Shown: positions 1-11,690, numbered from the stretch's first letter. The stretch is 64,000 nt of DNA from Bactrocera neohumeralis (GCF_024586455.1 NC_065919.1:41888839-41952838); one strand, 5' to 3'. Notes: generated by a model not told the origin, from the letters alone. Numbers and translations: made by a program.

Positions 1-363
1 CATAAAAGGACTAAACGTTTTAGCTAGTTTCTCTGAGAAAACTTTCGCTTTTCTACGTCGCTTTTTGGCCAGAATCGGTTTGGCTTTCTGAAGGATGTAT
101 TCGACAATATTGGTTTCCTTATACTTTTTTCAGCTTTCCAAAGAGAATAATTTTTATTTTTGTTTGGCGTTCATTTCTCAATGTAGTAGGAAATATTTTG
201 ATCTGTAAATGACTTTATTTTGGTGCTGAGAAGCTTAGTTAAACAGAATAAGATAGTGTTCCGAATTTAACTAAAGGCCATGGATATTTGTCGAGCGTTG
301 AAAATGACGATCAGATCAGGTAATTTTCTTGTGTCGGAATGCCAATAAGTGGCCATAGCTACT
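1..363. other. AT-rich flank without recognisable gene
   Basis: No coding exon or repeat family was recognised in this stretch. It ends at a TTAA tetranucleotide (364-367), the target motif of piggyBac elements, where the next element starts. Confidence 0.6.
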
Positions 364-407
364 TTAACCTTCCTCGGTTCCTCAAATACGACGCAAACTT
401 AAGGTCT

Positions 408-426
408 TCGGGTCATATTGACCCGA
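408..426. repeat. Left subterminal palindrome of the piggyBac-like element
   Basis: TCGGGTCA and TGACCCGA form 8-bp perfect arms around TAT. The same arms occur at the other end of the element, around AAA. Such a symmetric, paired subterminal site suggests a transposase or host-factor binding site (inference). Confidence 0.8.
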
Positions 427-526
427 TTTAAAAAAAACTCGGTGTTATTTTTATAAATTAAATGCGGATGGATTTATTTATGTTATATATTTATTCAAAT
501 AAAAAAGACACAATTTATCACATTTG

Positions 527-2238
527 TTACTCTTGGCAACATGAGATCCACATAATTTCCGAATGTCTTGGATATATGGGTTTCTTACATTTTTTACAGA
601 TTTTCGAAGTTTTGACATCTTTTGATGACGGACATACATTACACCTTTTTTCTTTTATTACAACTCTGTACACTGGAAGTAGCTGTTGTCTCAGTAACAC
701 CTGTCTTCACTCGTTGTACTAATTCCAGCGATGCATTTGTCCGAGGAAGAGTTTTCCTACGTTCAATATGATCATTGACCAATTCCATGCCCAGTTTTTC
801 TAAAAACAGACGTCTGTACTGTCCTCTTCTGTTTCCAACCAGGATTGGTATCACAATATAATACGTAAGCATTGAAACATGAGATATCAATCATATTATG
901 AAATATGGCTACAGGCCATCTTCTTGTCATACGTTTGCAACTAGTATAGGCCGAAACCATTTTGTCTAGAAAATCAACAGCTCCCTTAGTTGCGTTATAA
1001 TCAATGACCATTTTAGGTTTTTTCTGCTCTGAATCATGTATTTCAATCTTATTGTGTTTTGTACTGAGTAAAATTACGCTTTTGTTCTTTTTTGGAATAT
1101 ATGAGACAAGAACCATTTTTGAATTGAATGCAAATGTGGATGAAAACACTGGTTTCTTCGTATCCAAAAGATCTAATGGTATCTGTCGTTTATTTTTCCG
1201 TAAAGTTCCAAAAACGGTAAGCTTACGGTCTAAAAGTGTTTCGGCTAATTCATATGATTTAAAAAAATTATCACATGCCAGATTGTAGCCCTGTAAGCCC
1301 TCTGTCAGATCTAAAACAACACGCATTCCTTGATTTTTTTCCGGAGCATTTCCTTGAAGTTTTCCGGTATAGCATTGAATTGAACGAACACTGTCACACA
1401 AAATCCAAAATTTTATGTCGTATTTACTCGGTTTTCTTGGCATATATTGGCGAAAAGGACACCGACCTCTGAATGAAAGTAACTGTTCGTCAATTGTGAT
1501 ATTTGTATTCGGATTATAGTACATAGGCAATAGTGTCGCCCATTCATCCCATATATCTCTTATAGATTCTAATTTATCACTCTGTCTCCTTGCTTCTCGA
1601 TCCGAACGTTTATCAAAACGCAAAATGGCGGTAATTTTTTTGAAACGTTTTAGGGACATTGTTGCTCGAAATATAGGTCGTCCATAAACTGCAGACCACA
1701 AGCTGTCGAGGCTTTCATCGTTAGACTTGAAAACGCCAGCAAATATAAGAAGACCTAGATATGCATCTAACTCTATTTCATCCATCGCATTCCATTCATT
1801 TCCAAACCGTGAAGATCCTTCCATGTTTGTTTGTTTCAAAATTATAGATTTTATGCGTTTGTTTATAAATAAATCAAAAGCGCTTCTAAATGTATTGATG
1901 CGATTAGGAGCATATCTGGTAATTCCTGGTGTAAGTTTTATTAGGTTTGCACCGCCCAAACGACCTCTTCCTTCTAATGGGATTTTCGACCACACAAATT
2001 CACCATTTTTTGATCGCATTTCATTTTCACTAACACTATTATTGGTCATATATCTTGAAAGAGGTACTTCATCGCTACTAGATTCGTCACTACTACTTCC
2101 AATGTTCCAATTAGGTTGAATATTGTCCGTAGGATTTCCATCGGAATTATTCTCTGTTTCACTTATTATTTCATCTTCAGAACTTATATCGTAGTTTATA
2201 AATTGAGAAATCATGGAATCACTCAATTTGTGAGCCAT
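527..2238 (-). pseudogene. piggyBac-family transposase, two frameshifts at the C-terminal end
   Basis: This is a DDE_Tnp_1_7-type cut-and-paste transposase. The main open frame runs 2238-772 from an ATG (488 aa). The same frame reaches back to a TTG at 2268, inside the terminal palindrome, which is an unlikely start. Numbered from the ATG, the catalytic aspartates are D250 (motif TIDEQL), D323 (ACDNFF) and D422 (GAVDFLDKM). The N-terminus is acidic and serine-rich, as in the family. Past the motif NPGWKQKR the homology moves to a second frame (RRLFLEKLG, about 830-655). It then moves to a third frame carrying the cysteine-rich tail (CNVCP, KICKKCKK), which ends at a stop at 527. The combined length of about 570 aa fits the family. 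The second shift lies next to a poly-T run, so a sequencing indel is possible there. Confidence 0.88.
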
Positions 2239-2259
2239 TGAAAAAAACAACCGAACTCG

Positions 2260-2278
2260 TCGGGTCAAAATGACCCGA
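2260..2278. repeat. Right subterminal palindrome of the piggyBac-like element
   Basis: The 8-bp arms are identical to those at 408-426, with AAA as spacer. It lies about 20 bp upstream of the transposase ATG on the minus strand, so it overlaps the likely promoter or 5' leader and could allow autoregulation (inference). Confidence 0.8.
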
Positions 2279-2460
2279 GGATCCTAAGAGCAAAAAATGC
2301 GTATTTCCTTAATTTAACAGACATCACCATAAATTCACAATATTAATTTACAATAAATGCATAATTAATAATTGTCACGAAGCCGTTACAAATTCTATTA
2401 GATATTACTACTTTTATTATAAATTAAACTTTAGATTCCGAAGAACCGAGGATACCTCGG

Positions 2461-3156
2461 AATACCGGATCATTGAAAATCATTTTATTAGTTTGTGCAG
2501 TTTAGCCCAAGGGATGGACCTATGTGTTTCACATGCTTTAACAAAGCCAAGTGGAAAATTCTATTTGAATATTGTAAGAGTACACGTGTAGAATCAAAGA
2601 AACTAAAGTTAATTAATCAGTTAAGAAATGAACAAATTAATGCTAAGAAAATATATAAATTACAAATTTGATACCTGTAAAACTTTGTAGCCACAAAATA
2701 TGTATGTAAAATAGATTTATGTACTATGTACGAGTATAAATACATTATTCATGTCACATGCTAAACTTTGCAATCTTTTCATTTTATGCTTTCAGCGCAA
2801 AACTTTAACACAACAAGCGCCCAAAGAGCATACAGGATTTTACATATGTCCCTAAGCCGCGTACAAATTTTAAAAGTATGAGTGCGTTGAGGTAAAAGGT
2901 GATACAGACAAAAATAGCTAATAACAAGATATAAATTCACCAGAAACCAGAAAGGTACAAGGCAACAACAACAAATATAAAGCAAAGCAAAGTGTGATTG
3001 TGTAAATCATGTCCAACGAAAAGGCGACAAAACAAAATCTAGAAGGAAAATTCATCATAATACACGCGCCCACTTAAAAAGCAGAAAGCCAAATGTTAAA
3101 CAAATAAACAGGGATTCACGTATACTTACATATGCGGAAATTTCTACGGCACTAAA
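2461..3156. other. AT-rich non-coding stretch
   Basis: Only short chance frames are present. No repeat family or exon was recognised. It lies between the piggyBac-like element and the first duplicated segment. Confidence 0.5.
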
Positions 3157-3381
3157 ATGCTCGATTCACACATGCCACCAACGACAGCAGTGAGTGATTT
3201 TGAAAGCATAGAGCCCTACAAGGTCAACACTTCTAATGAAATCGAGAGCAGTGGTGGTGGGGGCGGTAGAGGCGAGTTGGATGTCATCATCGCTAGTGAA
3301 ACTAGTCGAGCTGCTTTCGGCGGCTTCGCGGAAAACCTACAATTGCTGCAATCAATCACTGCTACTCTATGGCATAAATAA
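3157..3381 (+). CDS. Unidentified 74-aa ORF, possible exon remnant
   Basis: The frame opens at an ATG after CACTAAA, carries a Gly run (SSGGGGGRGE), and ends in TAA at 3381. I recognise no domain. The copy of this sequence at 8131 has one extra C in the run corresponding to 3303-3307, which changes the frame and the last third of the product. A protein under selection would not usually show this. It could be the 5' exon of an unrecognised gene, or chance. No splice context was convincing. Confidence 0.2.
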   Translation: MLDSHMPPTTAVSDFESIEPYKVNTSNEIESSGGGGGRGELDVIIASETSRAAFGGFAENLQLLQSITATLWHK

Positions 3382-3382
3382 C

Positions 3383-4820
3383 TGTAGTATGAATATTTAC
3401 AGTGGAATTAACGATACAATGGTGTAAGTAGAAAATATAAAGGAATCAAATTATAATAATTGCAGTTTCCAAAACCATTGACATTGAATTTATTTAACAA
3501 CGTTTGACTTATTCATGATCAGATTTTAACCAAACGTTTCATTATTTTAACTCCTACGTTAATATATTTTGTGGTTTTAACACACAGAGTATGAAAATAT
3601 AAGAACCGTAAAGGGCTTCCACTTTGAAAATTATTTTATAAAGGGCTTCCACTGTATGTAAATTGCCGGACGGCCAAAGGTACATGAGAAGGAAACCAAA
3701 CTGACAGCTGAAAAGAAATGTTCGCTTGCGGCTTAGAGAAATCAGTAGTAATTCTAAACTATTCAAAAAATACTATATAGGTACATTATTATATTATTGC
3801 CTATTTTAACTTTCATGCAGCTTCTGTCACCAATTCAATTTTCAATGCTTGTCAAGAATTGTCAATGATGGAACAATGCATGTTCTGAACACAATTCTGC
3901 CTGAAGAGAATTAGATATTAGTAGCATTAAAGTGGTGAGCTAAATTTAAAGTGAAACCGCGTTTAAAGTATTACATAGAACAAGGCGTGCTGAGGTGAAG
4001 TGAAATGCAAACACATTTCTTTTTGAAACACCACTCGCATGCTGCATGAAGGTACCTATGTATGTATGTATACATATGTTACTACTTCTGCACGTTAAAA
4101 TTAGCTCACTTGTACCATACTCGCATTCTCTGACTTGTTTGGGACATGTGGTGACGAGATGTCGGGTCTCGGTTCCCGTAGCGACACATTAAACACGCCT
4201 TGCTACTCTTAATTGCAACATTTGCTCAAAGCTATGGGACATATAAGCCTATGAGCTCTTATGACAACATTTATTACACTCTAATCGCCAAAAAGTCTGA
4301 ACTTTAAATTACCTTTATACTCTGATGTGCAGATGAACTAAATTTGACTAAATAATAACAGCATTAAACTCTGCATAAACGCAGCTGCGTGCAACCTGAG
4401 TGTGATAACGTGTAATTAAACCTGAGTTGCATAAATTTTATGAGAGTCTGTAATAATTTCACTTGCTGATTAATTTTGAGTTATGACCTTGTAGATATTT
4501 ACCGTCATTTTATCAGCAGACCAAGCTGTTACAATTGCAAATATGCAAAGAGTAACGGTAAAACAACATTTAGTAGTACATTGATATGTGGCCCGCTTGT
4601 TTATATTTACAACCACTAGGCGTAATTACCCAAAGCGAGAAGTCTGTTTAAAAAATGAAAATTTACACATCTCTTTTCTGCGTTCAAGCGCTAATTTTAT
4701 GCTGGCGAAACTGTAAAAATTTCCAAATTTCTAGGGCTAGTACTCAGACACAATGTCTGATGTCGTCATCTGTGGGAAGCAAATCTACTATCCGAGTTAT
4801 TTTTCTGATTCCAATCTTGA
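3383..4820. other. Non-coding flank shared by all units
   Basis: No coding frame was recognised. It includes a short direct repeat of AAAGGGCTTCCAC (about 3610 and 3640). The part from about 4075 to 4400 recurs at 8935-9250 and, more diverged, at 42290-42520. This places the left edge of the older tandem unit near here. Confidence 0.6.
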
Positions 4821-4981
4821 ACAAATGAAGAAGGGCTAAGTTCGGCTATATCCGAACGTTTCATACTCTTGCAACTTGCAAAGATAAAAGCCGGGTTAAT
4901 AGCTTCAGGTGCATAAGGTTTCTTAGTTATATGGGGTGTAGGACAGATTTGGACCCGATTTTATAGATTCAAAGCACAAAT
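4821..4981 (+). repeat. Left end of a GAGTATA-family repeat, interrupted by a LINE
   Basis: It begins with the family's GGGCTAAGTTCGG hairpin (GTTCGG...CCGAAC) followed by ATACTCTTGCAAC. The body stops where an RTE-like LINE begins at about 4982. Sequence resembling the rest of the body resumes at about 7742. Confidence 0.65.
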
Positions 4982-7311
4982 GGAGGATGGAGTCATGTGT
5001 AAAAGTTCACTCAAGTAAGGAAAGTTCTCTGCTCGCCATTCACTTGGGAGTGGCCAGAAACGATTCTTTTACACATGGCTCAAGCAGCTCACGACATCCG
5101 GTCTTTGACCAAGTATCCTCTCGGTAGCCTAAGAACATCCTTTCGAAGGCGAGCTAAAGTGAGAAGACGAAACATCCCATACAAAGGGTTGTGCACTGGG
5201 TTTGGGCCCCGCAACGTAAAAAACTCTACTAATGAAAAATCACCAACAGCCTCGGAAGAGAAACGCCCCTTTTGATACATCAAGCTACCTGACTGTCTCC
5301 GCGTCGAAAGGCCAACAACCAGATCAATAATGTTGTGAGAGAAGCTGCATTCACAACTGACAGCCGAACAATTTTCTATTCGGCTTGCACTCCTGCTCTC
5401 TGAGAGCACCCGTCGACAACTCGGTATAAGGGAACTGTGGGACGTCATTTCAAACTCCTAACGTACAGCTGCTTCCGAAATCATTGGTTTTCGGAAAGTG
5501 CAAAAGAACAGCTGGTGCGACGAGGAATGCCGTCTCGCAGCGGAGAGAAAACAGACTGCCTACCTCGCAACGTTACGATTACCACAACATGTGCGGGATG
5601 GGATAGATACCGAGAGTTGAAGAGGGAAGCGAGACACATTTGTAAACAGAAGAAGAATGAGGCCGAAATGTGTGAGTACGAAGAGCTTGATAAGCTGGCC
5701 GACAGGGGTAATGCTCGAAAATTCTACGAAAAACTTCGGCGGCTTACACAAGGTTTCAAGACCGGAGCATACTGTTGTAGAACCACCAAAAGGTGATCTA
5801 GTCACTGATGCCCAGAGCATACTTAAGTTATGGAGGGAACACTTCTCCAGCCTGCTAAATGGCAGTGAAAGTACAACGCCAGGAGAAGGCGAACCCGATT
5901 CCCCAATCGATGACGATGGAGCAGACGTTCCATTGCCCGACCATGAAGAAGTTCGAAGATCAATTGCCCGCCTGAAGAACAACAAAGCGGCAGGGGCCGA
6001 CGGATTGCCGGCCGAGCTATTCAAACACGGCGGCGGAGAACTGATAAGGTGCATGCATCAGCTTCTTTGTAAAATATGGTCGGACGAAAGCATGCCCAAC
6101 GATTGGAATTTAAGTGTGCTATGCCCAATCCATAAAAAAGGATACCCCACAATTCGTATCAGCATATTGTGTGAAAGATTCAAGCCCACCGTCAACAAAC
6201 TGATTGGATCTTATCAGTGTGGCTTTAGACCTGGCAAATCAACAACCGGCCAGATATTCACCATGCGCCAAATCTTGGAAAAGACCCGTGAAAGGAGAAT
6301 CGCCACACACCACCTCTTCGTCGATTTCAAAGCTGCTTTCGACAGCACGAAAAGGAGCTGCCTTTATGCCGCGATATCTGAAATTCGTATCACCGCAAAA
6401 CTAATACGGATGTGCGTTGAGAAACACCAAAAGCTCCGTCTGGATCGGGAAGGACCTCTCCAAGCCATTCGATACCAAACGAAGTTTCAGGCAAGGCGAC
6501 TCTTTTTCCTGTGACTTCTTCAATTTACTACTGGAGAAAATAATTGGAGCTGCAGAACTTAATCGAGCAGGTACAATCTTTTATAAGAGTGTACAGCTGA
6601 TATCAATATCATCGGCCTCAACATCCGCGCCGTAGTTCTGCTTTCTCCAGACTGGACAAGGAAGCACAGAAAATGGGTCTGGCAGTGAACGAGAGCAAGA
6701 CGAAATATCTACTGCCAACAAACAAACAATCGTCGCACTCGCGACTTGGCTCTCACGTCACTGTTTACAGTCATAACTTTGAAGTTGTAGATAGTTTCGT
6801 CTATCTTGGAACCAGTAAACACCACCAACAATGTCAGCCTGAAAATCCAACGCAGGATTGCTCTTGCCAACAAGTGCTACTTCGGACTGAGTAGGCAATG
6901 GAAAAGTAAAGTCCTCTCTCGACGAACAAAAACCAAACTCTATAAGTCACTCATTATTCGCGTCCTGCTACTTATATGGTGCAGAGGCCTGGAAGATGAC
7001 ATCAACTGATGAGTCGACGTTGAGAGTTTTCGAGAGAAAAGTTCTGCGAAAGATTTATGGTCCTTTGTGCGTTGGCCACGGCGAATATCGCATTCGATGG
7101 AGCGATGAGCTGTACGAGATATACGACGACATTGATATAGTTCAGCGAATTAAAAGACAGCGGCTACGCTGGCTAGGTCATGTTGTCCGGATGGACGAAA
7201 ACACTCCAGCTCTGAAAGTATTCAACACAATACCCGCCGGGGGAAGCAGAGGAAGAGGAAGACCTCACTCCATTGAAATTACCAGGTGGAGAAGGACCTG
7301 GCTACGCGTGC
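4982..7311 (+). mobile_element. RTE/BovB-like LINE, copy 1, deleted and frameshifted
   Basis: Its 5' end (GGAGGATGGAGTC) matches the 5' ends of the copies at 9835, 42134 (reverse) and 63774 (reverse). Most of the endonuclease is deleted between about 5270 and 5400. The RT part is split over several frames: linker and RT N-terminus at 5657-6514, fingers and palm motifs QCGFRPGKSTT and FVDFKAAFDS at 6200-6350, and the C-terminal motif RLRWLGHVVRMDE near 7160. The catalytic YADD box is lost by a small deletion near 6598, where only the DINII part remains. No 3' microsatellite tail is present. The clade call rests on remembered motif similarity. Confidence 0.85.
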
Positions 7312-7741
7312 AAGACTGCATAAGTCGTGTACAAGACGGTAGATTGGAAGTATACAAAATTCCTCCTGGCACTCGATAAAAGAGACTGTAGGAACATGAG
7401 CGGAATACTAACTGGTCACTGTCTGGTGACGGCACACACGCGCAGAATGGGGCTGATCGATCGTGAAGACTGCAGGAAATGTTTTGAGCAGGACGATGGA
7501 GTATCTCTTGTACACTTCTTCTGTATTGGAAAGACTACGCTGTAAGCACCTTGGATCCCAACGGTGTGATACACTGGAAGGAGTTTTGGTAGTGGAGCCA
7601 CAGAGTTTTTTAAAATTCGCGTCAAGCGCAGACAACCTATTTCTCTTGGACCTAGGAACTGAACTTCATCTGGTATCGCAAAGGACCAAAACTGGTCTAT
7701 GCGTGGCTTATTGGCCCACCAATTTAACCTAACCTAACCTA
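7312..7741 (+). mobile_element. 3' fragment of a second non-LTR retrotransposon
   Basis: The frame reads RDCRNMSGILTGHCLVTAH followed by a degenerate cysteine/histidine-rich C-terminus. This is typical of the C-terminal region of R1/LOA/I-type LINEs that carry an RNase H-like or zinc-knuckle tail. The fragment ends in a short TAACC tandem (AATTTAACCTAACCTAACCT). The other copy is at 10883-11115. The exact clade is uncertain. Confidence 0.65.
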
Positions 7742-8030
7742 GCATATTAGCCGATACATGAGATTTTCTCAATGTAACTCAGAAATATCAGAAGAAAGTT
7801 ATGCACTGAATTTGGTTGCAATCGGTAGAGCGGATAACAATATATGTATTTATTTTACCTTTAAAAGGGAAAGGGGTTTCACCCCCTTGTCCCCAATTTT
7901 TTTCCCATTCAAAATTTTTTTTCATCCACACACTTTTACACTATCGGGTTGGGTTTTTAAACGATTTTTTTCTAAAGTGAGTTTGGTTATTTTTTAAATT
8001 GAAATTTTTTGGGGGATATTCATACATTAA
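7742..8030 (+). repeat. GAGTATA-family repeat body, cut by the gap
   Basis: It matches 11116-11396, including the GGTTTCACCCCC and TTTTCATCCACACAC segments typical of this family. It has extra homopolymer bases compared with the other copy, as expected near a poorly polished contig end. It stops at the N run. Confidence 0.65.
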
Positions 8031-8130
8031 NNNNNNNNNNNNNNNNNNNNNNNNNNNNNNNNNNNNNNNNNNNNNNNNNNNNNNNNNNNNNNNNNNNNNN
8101 NNNNNNNNNNNNNNNNNNNNNNNNNNNNNN
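8031..8130. other. Assembly gap of 100 N
   Basis: Exactly 100 N. That is a conventional length for a gap of unknown size, not a measured one. The flanks are two copies of one segment. Confidence 0.98.
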
Positions 8131-8239
8131 GAGTTGGATGTCATCATCGCTAGTGAAACTAGTCCGAGCTGCTTTCGGCGGCTTCGCGGAAAACCTACAA
8201 TTGCTGCAATCAATCACTGCTACTCTATGGCATAAATAA

Positions 8240-9664
8240 CTGTAGTATGAATATTTACAGTGGAATTAACGATACAATGGTGTAAGTAGAAAATATAAAG
8301 GAATCAAATTATAATAATTGCAGTTTCCAAAACCATTGACATTGAATTTATTTAACAACGTTTGACTTATTCATGATCAGATTTTAACCAAACGTTTCAT
8401 TATTTTAACTCCTACGTTAATATATTTTGTGGTTTTAACACACAGAGTATGAAAATATAAGAACCGTAAAGGGCTTCCACTTTGAAAATTATTTTATAAA
8501 GGGCTTCCACTGTATGTAAATTGCCGGACGGCCAAAGGTACATGAGAAGGAAACCAAACTGACAGCTGAAAAGAAATGTTCGCTTGCGGCTTAGAGAAAT
8601 CAGTAGTAATTCTAAACTATTCAAAAAATACTATATAGGTACATTATTATATTATTGCCTATTTTAACTTTCATGCAGCTTCTGTCACCAATTCAATTTT
8701 CAATGCTTGTCAAGAATTGTCAATGATGGAACAATGCATGTTCTGAACACAATTCTGCCTGAAGAGAATTAGATATTAGTAGCATTAAAGTGGTGAGCTA
8801 AATTTAAAGTGAAACCGCGTTTAAAGTATTACATAGAACAAGGCGTGCTGAGGTGAAGTGAAATGCAAGCACATTTTTTTTTTGAAACACAACTCGCATG
8901 CTGCATGAAGGTACCTATGTGTGTATGTATACATATGTTACTACTTCTGCACGTTAAAATTAGCTCACGTGTACCATACTCGCATTCTCTGACTTGTTTG
9001 GGACATGTGGTGACGAGGTGTCTGGTCTCGGTTCCCGTCGCGACTTGCTACTCTTAATTGCAACATTTGCTCAAAGCTATGGGACATATAAGCCTATGAG
9101 CTCTTATGACAACATTTATTACACTCTAATCGCCAAAAAGTCTGAACTTTAAATTACCTTTATACTCTGATGTGCAGATGAACTAAATTTGACTAAATAA
9201 TAACAGCATTAAACTCTGCATAAACGCAGCTGCGTGCAACCTGAGTGTGATAACGTGTAATTAAACCTGAGTTGCATAAATTTTATGAGAGTCTGTAATA
9301 ATTTCACTTGCTGATTAATTTTGAGTTATGACCTTGTAGATATTTACCGTCATTTTATCAGCAGACCAAGCTGTTACAATTGCAAATATGCAAAGAGTAA
9401 CGGTAAAACAACATTTAGTAGTACATTGATATGTGGCCCGCTTGTTTATATTTACAACCACTAGGCGTAATTACCCAAAGCGAGAAGTCTGTTTAAAAAT
9501 GAAAATTTACCATCTCTTTTCTGCGTTCAAGCGCTAATTTTATGCTGGCGAAACTGTAAAAATTTCCAAATTTCTAGGGCTAGTACTCAGACACAATGTC
9601 TGATGTCGTCATCTGTGGGAAGCAAATCTACTATCCGAGTTATTTTTCTGATTCCAATCTTGAA
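8240..9664. other. Non-coding flank, second copy
   Basis: It equals 3383-4820 with few differences, for example loss of ACATTAAACACGC near 9040. No gene was recognised. Confidence 0.6.
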
Positions 9665-9834
9665 CAAATGAAGAAGGGCTAAGTTCGGCTATATCCGAAC
9701 GTTTCATACTCTTGCAACTTGCAAAGATAAAAGCCGGGTTAATAGCTTCAGGTGCATAAGGTTTCTTAGTTATATGGGGTGTAGGACAGATTTGGACCCG
9801 ATTTTATAGATTCAAAGCACAAATGGAGGATGGA

Positions 9835-10882
9835 GTCATGTGTAAAAGTTCACGCAAGTGAGGAAAGTTCTCTGCTCGCCATTCACTTGGGAGTGGCCAG
9901 AAATGATTCTTTTACACATGGCTCAAGCAGCTCACGACTTCCGGTCTTTGACCAAGTATCCTCTCGGTAGCCTAAGAACATCCTTTCGAAGGCGAGCTAA
10001 AGTGAGAAGACGAAACATCCCAAACAAAGGGTTGTGCGCTGGGTTTGGGACCCGCCACTTAAAAAAATCTACTAATGAAAAATCACCAACAGCATCGGAA
10101 GAGAAACCCCCCTTTTGATACATCAAGCTACCTGGCTGTCTCCGGATCGAAAAGCCAACAACCAAATCGATCATGTTGTGATAGACAAAAGACACTACTT
10201 GTTGCAGCCAAGATTCCCACCCACCTCTGTGCAGCAAGAAGCGCACGTCAACAAACACAAGGAAGGTTCGACGTCGAGAAGCTGCAATCACAACAGACAG
10301 CCGAACAATTTTCTACTCGGCTTGCACTCCTGGTCTTTGAGAGCACTCGTCAACAACTCTGTATAAGGGAACTGTGGGACGGCATTTCAAATTCCTTACG
10401 TTCAGCTGCAACCGAAACCATTGGTTTTCGGAAAATGTAAAAGAACAGCTGGTACGACGAGGAGTGCCGTGTCGTAGCGGAGAGAAAACGGACTGCCTAC
10501 CTCGCAACGTTACGATCGACCACTATACGTGCGGGATGGGATAGATACCGATAGTTGAAGAAAGAAGCGAGACGCATTTGCAGACAGAAGAAGAAAGAGG
10601 ACGAAATGCGTGAGTACGAAGAGCTTGATAAGCTGGCCGACAGAAGTAATGCTCGAATATGCCGATGGATTACCGGCCGAGCTATTTAAACACGGCGGCG
10701 AAGAACTGATAAGGAGCATGCATCAGCTTCTTTGTAAAATATGGTCGGACGAAAGCATGTCCAACGATTGGAATTTAAGTGTGCTCTGCCCAATCCACAA
10801 AAAGGTAGACCCCACAATCTGCGCCAACTACCGTGGGATAAGCCTCCTTAACATCGCGTATAAGGTTCTATCGACCTTCTTC
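9835..10882 (+). mobile_element. RTE/BovB-like LINE, copy 2, strongly deleted
   Basis: It has the same 5' end as the copy at 4982. It retains more of the endonuclease-to-RT linker than copy 1, including a region reading CDRQKTLLVAAKI. The RT begins at a deletion junction near 10655 (AATGCTCGAA to GCCGATGGA) and runs only to the motif NYRGISLLNIAYKVLS. It then jumps into the second LINE tail. The palm and YADD are absent. Confidence 0.85.
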
Positions 10883-11115
10883 TTCCTCATTGGCAAGACT
10901 ACGCTGTAAGCATCTGGGGTCCCCACGGTGTGATACACTGGAAAGAGTATTGATAGTGAAGCCACAGAGTTTTTTAAAATTCGCGTTAAGCGCAGGCACC
11001 ATAAGGATGATTACTTCTCTTGGACCTAGGAGCTGAACTCCATCTGGTATCGCAAAGGACCAAAAGTGATCTATGCGTGGCTTATTTGCCCACCAATTTA
11101 ACCTAACCTAACCTA
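10883..11115 (+). mobile_element. Second LINE 3' fragment, copy 2
   Basis: It matches 7530-7741 and ends in the same AATTTAACCTAACCTAACCT tail. It is joined directly to the truncated RTE copy, so one deletion removed the end of the first LINE and the start of this one. Confidence 0.65.
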
Positions 11116-11690
11116 GCATATTAGCCGATACATGAGATTTTCCCAATGTAACTCAGAAATATCAAAAGAAAGTTATGCACTGAATTTGGTTGCAATCGGT
11201 AGAGCGGATAACAATATATGTATTTCATTTCACCTAAAGAAGGGCGGTTTCACGCCCATTGTCCAATTTTTATCCCATTCAATTTTTCTCATCCACACAC
11301 ATTTCACACTATCGGTTGGGTTCTTAAACGATTTATCTAAAGTGAGTTTGGTTATTTTAACTTGAAATTTTTGGGAGATATATACATTAAACCTATTAGG
11401 GGCGGGGCCATGCCTACTTTTCAAAAATTTTAGCCCATATGTAGCCCATGCCACTGCGATCCCCAGTGCCACAGTTCTTTACCTTAATTTAGTGTTTATT
11501 TATGGCACTTTGTAGGTTTTCATTTAATGGCGTTTTGTGGCCGTGACGGTAATCCGATTACGCCCATCTATGAAATCGTGCTCACTTTTTAACCAGGAAA
11601 TACTTGTACCAAGGTGCAATACTTACTTACTTACTTACAGCTAGTCACTCGGATTTTCACTCATCTCATCACCCTGACCATTTATACATA

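Larger units (their letters stand above)
364..2460 (-). mobile_element. piggyBac-like DNA transposon, decayed
   Basis: The element holds a minus-strand piggyBac-family transposase. The left end is TTAA (364-367) followed by CC and the motif TCCTCGGTTC (371-380). The perfect inverse GAACCGAGGA is at 2443-2452. A 19-bp palindrome of the form TCGGGTCA-N3-TGACCCGA occurs near both ends (408-426 and 2260-2278). I found no TTAA directly outside the right motif, so the right boundary is approximate. The frameshifted transposase argues against present autonomy. Confidence 0.8.
3274..8030 (+). repeat. Duplicated segment, copy 1 (left of the first N gap)
   Basis: This segment matches 8131-11396 in the same orientation. 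The first 1.6 kb is nearly identical, with scattered SNPs and small indels. The two copies differ by private deletions in the LINE part. Copy 1 lacks roughly 110 bp near 5330 and about 50 bp near 6150. Copy 2 lacks about 275 bp (5720-5994 here) and most of 6165-7530. Copy 1 runs exactly up to the N gap. Confidence 0.9.
8131..11396 (+). repeat. Duplicated segment, copy 2 (right of the first N gap)
   Basis: It starts directly after the gap with sequence equal to 3274 onward. It stays colinear until the point where copy 1 is cut by the gap (ATACATTAA at 8030, matched at about 11390). Beyond that the sequence continues uniquely. Most simply this is the start of a contig that overlaps the previous one. 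Confidence 0.9.

Noticed and set aside
1004..2119. Plus-strand ORFs at 1004-1288, 1275-1472 and 1727-2119
   Set aside because: They are antisense shadows of the piggyBac transposase, which has strong family motifs.
2239..2268. TTG start giving a 498-aa piggyBac transposase
   Set aside because: It lies inside the terminal palindrome; an in-frame ATG at 2238 is the normal eukaryotic start.
7941..8239. ORFs crossing the first N run
   Set aside because: Translation through unknown bases; the two sides are different contig ends.
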